9,304 nucleotides of DNA from CAG-1000 sp964345385 (GCA_964345385.1 CAYFQM010000024.1:1-9304), one strand, 5' to 3'. Counted from the stretch's first letter, positions 1-4,952 are shown. Made by a program: numbers and translations. Notes: generated by a model not told the origin, from the letters alone.

Positions 1-80
1 ATGTGCAATAAATTTGTCAATTAATAAAATTTTTTTAAATTTTTATGATAAAATATTAATTGAGAATAGGATGTGATTTG

Positions 81-289
81 ATGAATGAATCTCAACTTAA
101 AATGAGTAATATAATACATGATATTATTCATAACGAAGAAAATGAAGTTGAAAAATACTATGGCGTTGTAGTAAATGTATATAGAGACATTGACAAATAT
201 TTAGCTCAATTAGATGATATTAGAGATAAAATATATCTTGCACAACGGTTTAATAATTATGATAAAGTAAAAGAATTAATTTCAACTTT
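81..289 (+). CDS. 5' fragment of a large protein of unknown function, cut by the assembly gap
   Basis: This is the start of a reading frame that runs into the ten-N gap; 69 residues are visible. I chose the ATG at 81 because an AGG lies 10 bases upstream, although this is a weak ribosome binding site; a TTG at 60 in the same frame is less convincing. The visible part is highly charged and looks helical, with heptad-like stretches around residues 30-65 (IDKYLAQLDDIRDKI), which suggests a coiled coil. There is no signal peptide or membrane segment. The frame closes with a stop just after the gap, but a different frame is open immediately after it and continues for 264 codons. The likeliest reading is that the gap length is arbitrary and this is the N-terminus of the same protein. 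I do not recognise the family. Confidence 0.6.
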
Positions 290-299
290 NNNNNNNNNN
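290..299. other. assembly gap (10 N)
   Basis: Ten undetermined bases. Frames on the two sides differ by one base if the gap is taken literally. Ten N is a common placeholder for a gap of unknown size, so the true length, and any lost coding sequence, cannot be read here. Confidence 0.97.
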
Positions 300-300
300 T

Positions 301-1095
301 CAAAAGTTAAGGGAAAAAAATATTGAAATTGATGAAACAATTAATTTTAAAATTTTATCTGAGAAGTATAGTTTTTTAGATAATATAATGGATATGATAA
401 CCGCAGATTCTGATATACAAGACCAAATACTTTCTTTGTCTGATTCTAGATTAAAACTGTTTGAATTAATGTATTCAAAATTACAAACTTTAACAGATTA
501 CTATAACCCCTATATTACAACTATATTGCAAAGAATTGGCTATGTTTCACTTTATACAAGTTGGAAAAATAAATTTCATGTATATGATGATTTACTAGCA
601 AATATTGATGATTTAATGGCAAGTGGATACATATTATCAAATGGTGAAATTGAAAAGTTATTATATTTATGTACTTCATCTGTTCATCATACTGTACCAA
701 ATTTTGGTGAATTACAAAATTTAGGTGACGAAAATACTATAGATAATATAGAATTAAGAGATGGTATATTAAAAGCTAAAGAAGAAAAAAATATAGATCA
801 TTTAAAATTTGCAATTTTAGTTCAGGCATATGGAATTAGCTTATGGTCTGCAAAAAACATCTGTAAAAAATATAATATTTCTAATATAGAAATTACAAAT
901 GAAAATCGAGATGTTTTTGAAATGTATATGGCAATTTATCAAATAATAAATGAAAATGATTCGGATGTTTTAATACAATTATATGATGAATTTACTAAAA
1001 TAATGAAACCAGAAAAAGATTTTAGACGAATTATTGTTTTTGAAAATGATTTGAGAAAAGCATTTGCACATGACTTAAATATTCAAAACAGATAA
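301..1095 (+). CDS. middle segment of the same large unknown protein; ends at a frameshift
   Basis: The frame is open from the base after the gap (QKLREKNIEI...) to a TAA at 1093-1095, giving 264 codons. The first in-frame ATGs are at 388 and 394, but the open stretch upstream has the same charged, helical character and no ribosome binding site precedes 388. I therefore read this as an internal segment, not a separate gene. It is soluble, rich in Asn, Ile, Lys and Glu, and largely helical; a motif-like part is LKFAILVQAYGISLWSAK, at about segment residues 166-183. The stop comes just where the +1 frame opens and continues with FKTDKLPYDEVDG and on through the next segment. A single extra base near 1079-1088 (note the AAAA at 1085-1088) would therefore explain the break. 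Whether this is a true mutation or a sequencing error cannot be decided here. Function unknown. Confidence 0.6.
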   Translation, partial: QKLREKNIEIDETINFKILSEKYSFLDNIMDMITADSDIQDQILSLSDSRLKLFELMYSKLQTLTDYYNPYITTILQRIGYVSLYTSWKNKFHVYDDLLANIDDLMASGYILSNGEIEKLLYLCTSSVHHTVPNFGELQNLGDENTIDNIELRDGILKAKEEKNIDHLKFAILVQAYGISLWSAKNICKKYNISNIEITNENRDVFEMYMAIYQIINENDSDVLIQLYDEFTKIMKPEKDFRRIIVFENDLRKAFAHDLNIQNR

Positions 1096-2125
1096 ATTAC
1101 CATATGATGAAGTTGATGGAATTAAAATATATGATGCTGGTGTTGATTTCAAAATGATCGTTACAGCCATTGGAGCATATCAAGGAAATTTTGGAAATAA
1201 AAAAAATTATAGTGAATATTGGAATTCTCCAAAAATTAGATCTCATGGCAACTGTTGTAGTTTAATTGGTAATGCGAATCTTTCAATGGCAAATGTTAAA
1301 AATGTAATATTTGGCTTTTCGACTATGAGTGATAATATGCTTCTTCTTAGTGGAAGTTCAGATATTAATTCCACCCCAAATAGTAGAGAATTTAATACTA
1401 CAGGAAATAGCTCACAAGAATATATGGATGCAAATTCAATGCTTAATAATACCAGAGGTGATTATAATGAATTGGTATATGAACGAAGAGATTTAAGTAG
1501 TAACCCAAAATTTTATAAAAAAAATCCAGATTATATAGTTTTCTTTGAAGAGTATGAAAGTTATGATGAAATGTTTGAAAAATATAAAGACAAACCAAAA
1601 CAACTTGAATATTTAAGACAGCAAAAAGAATTAGAAGATAAATTTTGGTTAGAATCTTTAAAAGCAGCAAAAAATTTCGGTATTCCAATTGTAAAAATTA
1701 ATAGAGAGAAAGTTGCAAAATCTGAATATAAAAAAATTCAAAAGTTAGTAAAAGATTTTACTGAAACTAAGAATCCAGAATTATTAAGTATAATTATTAC
1801 ATCTTTTGAAAGTTCTAGAGTTGGAAACGCAGAATTACACGCACTAATTAGAGAAAAATATTTTTCATCAAAAAAAATTACTATTATTCTTGATGAAATA
1901 AAGAATTCAATTAACAGTATTGATAATGAATCAGAAAGAAATACTTTATATTTTAGATTATATAAAGCAATTATTGAAGAACAAAGAAAAGTAGATGCGT
2001 GCAAGAAGTGTAGGAGGAATAAACATCAAACACCTGGTATAGATTTTACAAAAGAACTTGGAGAAATAGAACAAATACTAACAAATAATAATATTGATTA
2101 TTCAATGGTAGGGAGAAAAAAATGA
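1079..2125 (+). CDS. 3' segment of the large unknown protein (first ATG at 1154)
   Basis: The frame is open from 1079 to the TGA at 2123-2125, about 348 codons. A caller needing a start codon would begin at ATG 1154 (323 residues), but that ATG lacks a ribosome binding site and the 25 codons before it read as good protein (LPYDEVDGIKIYDAGVDF), so it is internal. Visible parts: a Gly/Asn/Ser-rich segment with CCSLIGNANLSM and DNMLLLSGSSDINSTP, then an alternating strand-helix-strand stretch (NPDYIVFFEEY, then LKAAKNFGIPIVKINREKVAKSE) that looks like part of an alpha/beta fold. A helical C-terminal region follows, containing one CKKC pair. I have the impression that similar proteins occur as uncharacterised proteins in gut Firmicutes, but I cannot name a domain. 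It overlaps the next small gene by ATGA. Together with the two preceding segments it makes a protein of about 680 residues, currently broken. Confidence 0.65.
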   Translation: MFKTDKLPYDEVDGIKIYDAGVDFKMIVTAIGAYQGNFGNKKNYSEYWNSPKIRSHGNCCSLIGNANLSMANVKNVIFGFSTMSDNMLLLSGSSDINSTPNSREFNTTGNSSQEYMDANSMLNNTRGDYNELVYERRDLSSNPKFYKKNPDYIVFFEEYESYDEMFEKYKDKPKQLEYLRQQKELEDKFWLESLKAAKNFGIPIVKINREKVAKSEYKKIQKLVKDFTETKNPELLSIIITSFESSRVGNAELHALIREKYFSSKKITIILDEIKNSINSIDNESERNTLYFRLYKAIIEEQRKVDACKKCRRNKHQTPGIDFTKELGEIEQILTNNNIDYSMVGRKK

Positions 2126-2214
2126 CAACAGAAAAAGATATTAAAGAAGAAAACTTTAAAATTAGTAAATTAATTAATGAATTATTAAAAAAAATCAAAG
2201 GGCAAAAAAGATGA
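2122..2214 (+). CDS. 30-residue small protein coupled to the upstream large gene
   Basis: The ATG overlaps the upstream TGA as ATGA. An AGGGAG (2110-2115) sits 6 bases upstream, inside the end of the preceding gene; this is among the best ribosome binding sites in the accessory half. The product starts MTTEKDIKEENFKISK and ends in a basic tail (LLKKIKGQKR). It is very charged and probably one amphipathic helix, with no membrane segment or cysteine. The TGA stop lies inside the left arm of a terminator, so the gene closes the transcript exactly. Overlap, ribosome binding site and terminator placement support a real translated gene rather than chance; the product's role is unknown. It could be a small partner of the large protein, by analogy with other translationally coupled pairs. 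Confidence 0.5.
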   Translation: MTTEKDIKEENFKISKLINELLKKIKGQKR

Positions 2215-2245
2215 TGCCTTATAGCTCAAAGCCATCGTCTTTTTC
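2205..2245. terminator. intrinsic terminator shared by convergent genes
   Basis: Twelve paired bases join 2205-2216 (AAAAAGATGATG) to 2233-2244 (CATCGTCTTTTT), with one G-U pair. After a C-C mismatch three more pairs follow (CTT with AAG) around an eight-base loop at 2221-2228. The right arm ends in T5, and the left arm gives a T tract on the other strand, so it should work in both directions. The stop of the 30-codon gene is in the left arm and the stop of the minus-strand remnant is at 2246-2248, directly beyond the right arm. Confidence 0.75.
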
Positions 2246-2323
2246 TTAATCTTCTTTATCAGTATAAAAATCTTCAGCAGCTTCATCCATTTCATAGTTA
2301 ATATGTTTAGTTGCCTTTTCAAT
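2246..2323 (-). pseudogene. C-terminal remnant of a minus-strand gene
   Basis: Reading leftward, 25 codons are open (from IEKATKHINYEMDE to a DFYTDKED tail) and end at a TAA placed directly against the shared terminator. A stop codon (2324-2326) and AT-rich sequence interrupt the frame upstream, next to the truncated transposase. The acidic tail followed at once by a terminator looks like the authentic end of a gene whose body was lost, probably when the insertion sequence entered or when the region was deleted. Too short to identify. Confidence 0.35.
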
Positions 2324-2346
2324 TTATTTTTTATTAAATAAATTAA

Positions 2347-2841
2347 ACCTACTTTTTATTTCTGGATGGAGAGAAGTTTTATCAATATACTGTTATAGAT
2401 GAGGCTTCTCGTGAAAGATTTATTTATCCTTATAAAGAACAATCTACTTATTCAACTATTGACTTTGTAAAAAGAGCTATTGTTTATTTCGGATATAAAC
2501 CTCAAATTATTCAAACTGATAATGGTTCTGAATTTACACACACTTCTAATACTAAAAGAATTCATCCATTAGATATTTTGTGTGAAGAACTAAAAATAAC
2601 TCATAAACTAATTAAGCCTAGAACTCCAAGGCATAACGGAAAAGTTGAAAGAAGCCATAGAAATGATCAGCAAAGATTTTATTCCTACTTATCTTTTTAT
2701 TCATATGATGATTTATTAAAGCAAATGAAAGCATATTTAAAACGTTCTAATAACATACCAATGCAAGTACTAAATTGGATGACTCCTATTGAAAAAAGGG
2801 AACAATTGAAAAGTGATGCTAACGCACCACTTTCGAATTAA
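2347..2841 (+). pseudogene. IS481-type DDE transposase, N-terminally truncated
   Basis: About 164 codons of an integrase-core transposase. The recognisable homology begins near 2365 with DGEKFYQYTVIDEASRERF and continues through IIQTDNGSEF, the second catalytic Asp (in TDNG). It then gives KPRTPRHNGKVERSHR, which holds the catalytic Glu of the DDE triad, and ends with the usual NNIPMQVLNWMTPIEK segment and a TAA. The DNA-binding N-terminus and the segment with the first catalytic Asp (normally just before the GEKFYQY part) are missing, and a stop at 2344 closes the frame. No start codon with a ribosome binding site is present; the Met in the middle (2578 region, TTG) is internal. By motif order and spacing I place it in the IS481 group rather than IS3 or IS30. 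It cannot transpose by itself. Confidence 0.85.
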
Positions 2842-2879
2842 TATTTTTTCTGATTTTTGGGTATCACATCATTTACAAT

Positions 2880-2908
2880 TATACAAAACATCATTTTAAT
2901 GATATAAT
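2880..2908 (+). promoter_or_regulatory. promoter of the JAMM-protein gene
   Basis: The -10 box is a consensus TATAAT at 2903-2908. A TATACA at 2880-2885, spaced by 17 bases, can serve as the -35 box (four of six consensus bases). Transcription would start near 2915, leaving a very short leader before the ribosome binding site AAAGG (2916-2920). Confidence 0.6.
2890..2903. repeat. 14-bp palindrome in the promoter spacer, candidate operator
   Basis: ATCATT-TT-AATGAT is a perfect inverted repeat lying between the -35 and -10 boxes and touching the first base of the -10. The 9-mer ACATCATTT also occurs at 2866-2874 and 2888-2896, 22 bases apart, or about two helix turns. A repressor bound here would block the promoter. 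In such AT-rich DNA a chance palindrome is quite possible. Confidence 0.3.
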
Positions 2909-2931
2909 AGAAATGAAAGGTAGTGAAAAAA

Positions 2932-3795
2932 ATGGCTGAGTTAGATACTGTTAGTTATGATCAATATAGAAATATTCCTTCTAAAGAAGATTTAAACCAA
3001 AAAGTAAAAATTGTTTTTAGTAGTAAATGTTATGAAAATATTAGGCAAATGTCTATTGGGGCAATGAATAATAATCGAGAATATGGTAGATTTTTTGTAG
3101 GAAAAAGAATCTCAGAAAATCCAGAGGTTATATATTTCGACTACAATACAAGTGAATTTGCTCCTGCAAGAGGCCCAATGGGAAAAGGAAAAGCTGTTGA
3201 TCCGACTCAACAAAACTATAATGAATTAAATAGTAAAATAAACGAATACGAATCTAATGGAATTAAGCCTATAGTTTTACATTTTCATTCACATCCTAGA
3301 GCTGGACATTTTGAATCTTTCTCTGATCAAGATTTACAGTCTTATGCAAAAATGCAAGCACAAAATGAAAATTGTATTACTTTAGGCATGTTACGATTTC
3401 CAATTAATTATACTTCACCAACATGTGGTATGTGTATAGTTCAACCTTTAAATACAAAAATAATTGGTGGAATTGGAACTGCAGATTTTGTCAGATGTGA
3501 AGATATTTGTTATACGAATGGCAATGATATATTAAGTGTCGGAAGATTCGAAAAAAGATATAACGGAAGATTACATAATCCAAATTTAAGAACTGAAATT
3601 GTAAGGCAATATTTAACACTTCGTTCTAATGGTAAAGTATGTGCTGAAGGAATTGACCCAAATACTGGTACTCAGATAAAACCTACATGTGTTGGATATA
3701 CTGACACCTCTGGGCATTTATATTTTACTGAAGAGAATTTATCTTTAGAAACATCAACTATGTCAGAAACTAATACAACAGGAATACATAGGTAA
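2932..3795 (+). CDS. JAMM/JAB-domain (MPN+) metalloprotease-like protein
   Basis: Product of 287 residues. The ATG at 2932 is preferred over a GTG at 2923, because AAAGG (2916-2920) is 11 bases from the ATG but only 2 from the GTG. The N-terminal half carries a complete JAMM signature: Glu50 in REYGRFFVG, then HSHP (His119, His121), six residues, Ser129, two residues, Asp132. This matches H-x-H-P-x6-S-x2-D with the distal Glu, the zinc-binding set of active JAMM enzymes, which cleave isopeptide or peptide bonds next to ubiquitin-like or other small proteins. Residues from about 135 to 287 form an unrecognised C-terminal region with several cysteines (TCGMC, RCEDIC). There is no signal peptide or membrane segment, so it is probably cytoplasmic. 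No E1, E2, ubiquitin-like or sulfur-carrier gene is nearby, so the substrate is unknown. Its own promoter and terminator make it a single-gene unit. The metal site is clear; the biological role is not. Confidence 0.85.
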   Translation: MAELDTVSYDQYRNIPSKEDLNQKVKIVFSSKCYENIRQMSIGAMNNNREYGRFFVGKRISENPEVIYFDYNTSEFAPARGPMGKGKAVDPTQQNYNELNSKINEYESNGIKPIVLHFHSHPRAGHFESFSDQDLQSYAKMQAQNENCITLGMLRFPINYTSPTCGMCIVQPLNTKIIGGIGTADFVRCEDICYTNGNDILSVGRFEKRYNGRLHNPNLRTEIVRQYLTLRSNGKVCAEGIDPNTGTQIKPTCVGYTDTSGHLYFTEENLSLETSTMSETNTTGIHR

Positions 3796-3819
3796 AATAT
3801 GATTTGAATTTTTACAAAG

Positions 3820-3848
3820 CAAAAGGAAGAGATAAACTCTTCCTTTTG
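3820..3848. terminator. intrinsic terminator after the JAMM gene
   Basis: Perfect 12-bp stem: 3820-3831 (CAAAAGGAAGAG) with 3837-3848 (CTCTTCCTTTTG), loop ATAAA. The T tract is only the TTTT near the end of the right arm. It lies 25 bases past the JAMM stop and faces the minus-strand recombinase remnant, so it may serve both strands. Confidence 0.7.
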
Positions 3849-3919
3849 AAATACTTCTACCAAGTGTATAAATACACCTGCAACAATCTAAAGTAATTTA
3901 ATTATACAATTTTTAATGG

Positions 3920-4198
3920 TTAAGTCAACACTTTTTCGCGATTTTCTTTGGTTTTACGAATAGTAGTATGTTTTATAATATTTTTATTTTTTTCTTTTAC
4001 TTCTTGAAATGCAGGTCTATAATTACCAGTTTTAGCACTTATTCCAGCATCTTTATAAAGTTTATATATTTTATAACCTTTGTATTCACACATGGCTCTT
4101 AATCTTTTTTCTTGTTCTGGTAAACTAAAACCCTCACGAGCTTGATCTTCGGTTGATACACGAATATATAGTCCAGCAATTTTCTTTTCTTCACTCAT
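3920..4198 (-). pseudogene. serine recombinase (large resolvase type), truncated to the N-terminus
   Basis: 92 codons, ATG at 4196-4198 with AAAGGA (4208-4213) 9 bases upstream. Residues 1 to about 66 are the start of a resolvase/invertase catalytic domain: GLYIRVSTEDQAREGFSLPEQ contains the nucleophilic Ser in YIRVST with its preceding Arg. KLYKDAGISAKTGNYRPAFQE then follows, typical of large serine recombinases of integrative elements. The frame then continues as IIKHTTIRKTKENREKVLT and stops. The rest of the catalytic domain (the LDRLTR region), the recombinase domain, the zinc-ribbon part and the coiled coil of the usual roughly 500-residue enzyme are missing. The odd tail suggests an internal deletion joining the N-terminus to unrelated or C-terminal sequence. 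It should be inactive. An elaborate regulatory leader precedes it. Confidence 0.85.
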
Positions 4199-4218
4199 AA
4201 AATCAAATCCTTTCTAAC

Positions 4219-4265
4219 AAAAAAGGTGTCAAAAGTATTAAGGATATTAATACTATTGACACCTT
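4219..4265 (-). terminator. attenuator terminator between leader peptide and recombinase start
   Basis: On the minus strand AAGGTGTCAA (4265-4256) pairs perfectly with TTGACACCTT (4232-4223). After an A-A mismatch, AGTATTA (4254-4248) pairs with TAATACT (4240-4234) around a seven-base loop. Six T residues (4224-4219) overlap and follow the stem. The hairpin lies 25 bases before the recombinase ATG and downstream of that gene's only visible promoter, so it would stop transcription before the gene unless the hairpin is opened. Its 5' arm is the last three codons and stop of the leader peptide gene. Confidence 0.88.
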
Positions 4266-4312
4266 ATTAATTCTAAATAATTAAATATAATTAAATTATC
4301 TTTCCATCTCAT
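4253..4312 (-). CDS. 19-residue leader peptide upstream of the attenuator
   Basis: Reads MRWKDNLIIFNYLELIRCQ and stops at TAG (4255-4253). A full consensus AAGGAGG (4327-4321) sits 8 bases from the ATG, stronger than that of any protein gene nearby, so translation is near certain if the RNA is made. The centre is hydrophobic and the codons are common. The last codons (AGG TGT CAA) form the 5' arm of the downstream terminator, so a ribosome pausing at or near the stop codon would prevent the terminator from forming. Peptides in this position are known to sense ribosome-targeting drugs or amino-acid supply. Nothing in the sequence tells which applies here, and I do not recognise the peptide as one from a named resistance gene. 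Confidence 0.75.
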   Translation of the reverse strand: MRWKDNLIIFNYLELIRCQ

Positions 4313-4335
4313 CTATTTAACCTCCTTAAATAGAT
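4311..4335 (-). promoter_or_regulatory. hairpin presenting the leader-peptide Shine-Dalgarno sequence in its loop
   Basis: ATCTATTTAA and TTAAATAGAT are perfect 10-base inverted repeats separated by GGAGG on the minus strand (plus: 4311-4320, CCTCC 4321-4325, 4326-4335). The five-base loop is the core of the ribosome binding site, and the 3' arm ends on the AT of the ATG (4312-4311). The stem is all A-U except for one G-C pair, so it could open easily. It may tune leader translation, stabilise the RNA 5' end, or work as an RNA or protein recognition site. Confidence 0.65.
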
Positions 4336-4356
4336 AGTTTTCCTTGATTGGCTTAT

Positions 4357-4384
4357 ATTCTATCACTTTTTAATAAAATGTCAA
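4357..4384 (-). promoter_or_regulatory. promoter of the leader-recombinase transcript
   Basis: Minus strand: -35 TTGACA (4384-4379, full consensus), 16-base spacer, -10 TAGAAT (4362-4357). Predicted start near 4350 leaves an untranslated leader of about 150 bases before the recombinase ATG. This is the strongest-looking promoter in the accessory half. Confidence 0.8.
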
Positions 4385-4429
4385 ATATTTGGCTTAAAAT
4401 CGTTATTTAAAATGGAATTGATAAGTTAT

Positions 4430-4702
4430 TTAAATACTTTTAATATATTCTTCTAAATCTTTAATAAATATCTTATTAATTAAATTTTCTATATATATAC
4501 TCGTCTCATAATTAAATGCTAGAAATGTAATACCTTTAATAATTATTCTATGTCGTTCTACATAAGATAAGTTTGTCTTTTCTATTGTTCTAATTGAACC
4601 TTTCTTAATCTCACATTTAGTATTACAAAAACTACATATAAACTCTAATTTCTTTTTTAGTGCTTCTTCAATATCTAAATCTTCTTTAATAATATTTACC
4701 AT
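4430..4702 (-). CDS. 90-residue hypothetical protein with a CxxCx3C cluster
   Basis: I start it at the ATG 4700-4702, because AAAGGGA (4716-4710) lies 7 bases upstream. An in-frame ATG at 4744 is rejected since it lies in the loop of the tRNA terminator. The product is a small soluble protein. An N-terminal helix (about residues 6-20) is followed by ICSFCNTKCEI with Cys23, Cys26 and Cys30, half of a possible zinc-knuckle or metal site. Two strand-like hydrophobic stretches follow (RHRIIIKGITFLAF, about 53-66), then a C-terminal helix ending KDLEEYIKSI. I do not recognise the family. It lies downstream of tRNA-Leu on the same strand; no strong promoter of its own is visible, so it may depend on read-through or on a weak TTGAAC (4786-4781) element. 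It probably marks the chromosomal edge of the accessory region. Confidence 0.6.
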   Translation of the reverse strand: MVNIIKEDLDIEEALKKKLEFICSFCNTKCEIKKGSIRTIEKTNLSYVERHRIIIKGITFLAFNYETSIYIENLINKIFIKDLEEYIKSI

Positions 4703-4728
4703 TAAATCATCCCTTTCTTTTACACAAC

Positions 4729-4757
4729 AAAAAATCAATTCCATTTCTAGAATTGAT
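4729..4757 (-). terminator. intrinsic terminator of tRNA-Leu
   Basis: On the minus strand ATCAATTC (4757-4750) pairs with GAATTGAT (4741-4734) around an eight-base loop, followed by a T6 run (4734-4729). It lies 43 bases past the tRNA 3' end. A second small hairpin (4771-4786, TTGAAC with GTTCAA) lies between them. Confidence 0.75.
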
Positions 4758-4799
4758 ATTTATTAGTAAATTGAACCAAAGTTCAACCAGATTCTTTAA

Positions 4800-4886
4800 T
4801 GGTGCAGGAGAAGGGAATCGAACCCTCATAGTATTTCTACTGCCAGATTTTGAGTCTGGTGCGTCTACCAATTCCGCCACTCCTAC
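4800..4886 (-). tRNA. tRNA-Leu (anticodon CAA)
   Basis: 87 bases with encoded CCA. The acceptor stem GTAGGAG (4886-4880) pairs with CTCCTGC with one G-U pair, followed by A73 and CCA (4802-4800). The anticodon stem CCAGA/TCTGG encloses the loop CTCAAAA with anticodon CAA (plus-strand 4850-4852), reading UUG. There is a long variable arm, as expected for leucine tRNA, and the T-arm contains GGTTCGATTCC. The 5' end has the usual GGCGGAATTGGTAGACGC D-arm of bacterial Leu tRNA. Confidence 0.97.
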
Positions 4887-4895
4887 ATAAAATAA

Positions 4896-4904
4896 ATTAT
4901 AACA
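4896..4904 (-). promoter_or_regulatory. extended -10 promoter of tRNA-Leu
   Basis: Minus strand TGT-TATAAT: a consensus -10 (4901-4896) preceded by the TGN extension (4904-4902). It is placed about 10 bases before the tRNA 5' end, so the transcript starts almost at the mature end. No good -35 box is seen at 17 bases. Confidence 0.6.
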
Positions 4905-4952
4905 TATTTTTAAGTGTAAAAACATTATTTTATAAATATTTTATTGTATGTA

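Noticed and set aside
1..59. Promoter for the first gene
   Set aside because: TTGTCA at 14-19 and TATGAT at 44-49 are too far apart, and other combinations are weak; nothing is convincing enough to annotate.
60..80. TTG start at 60 for the first gene
   Set aside because: It adds seven residues, has no ribosome binding site at proper distance, and the ATG at 81 is in frame with an AGG upstream.
1443..2004. Minus-strand open frames opposite the large unknown gene
   Set aside because: They lie opposite a long coding frame, have no ribosome binding sites, and their Phe/Leu/Ile-rich products are what AT-rich antisense reading gives. The same applies to frames opposite the JAMM, sufB and ppdK genes and across the tRNA.
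3864..3877. Palindrome GTGTATAAATACAC past the JAMM terminator
   Set aside because: Perfect, but only six pairs, in non-coding AT-rich DNA with no promoter or gene start next to it; it has no assignable role.
4402..4434. Direct repeat GTTATTTAAA at 4402-4411 and 4425-4434, possible attachment or target-site scar
   Set aside because: Ten bases of pure AT-type sequence except one G recur easily in this background, and no element lies between the copies.
4703..4744. Longer start (ATG 4744) for the 90-residue protein
   Set aside because: That start codon lies in the tRNA terminator loop, whereas ATG 4702 has AAAGGGA at 7 bases.
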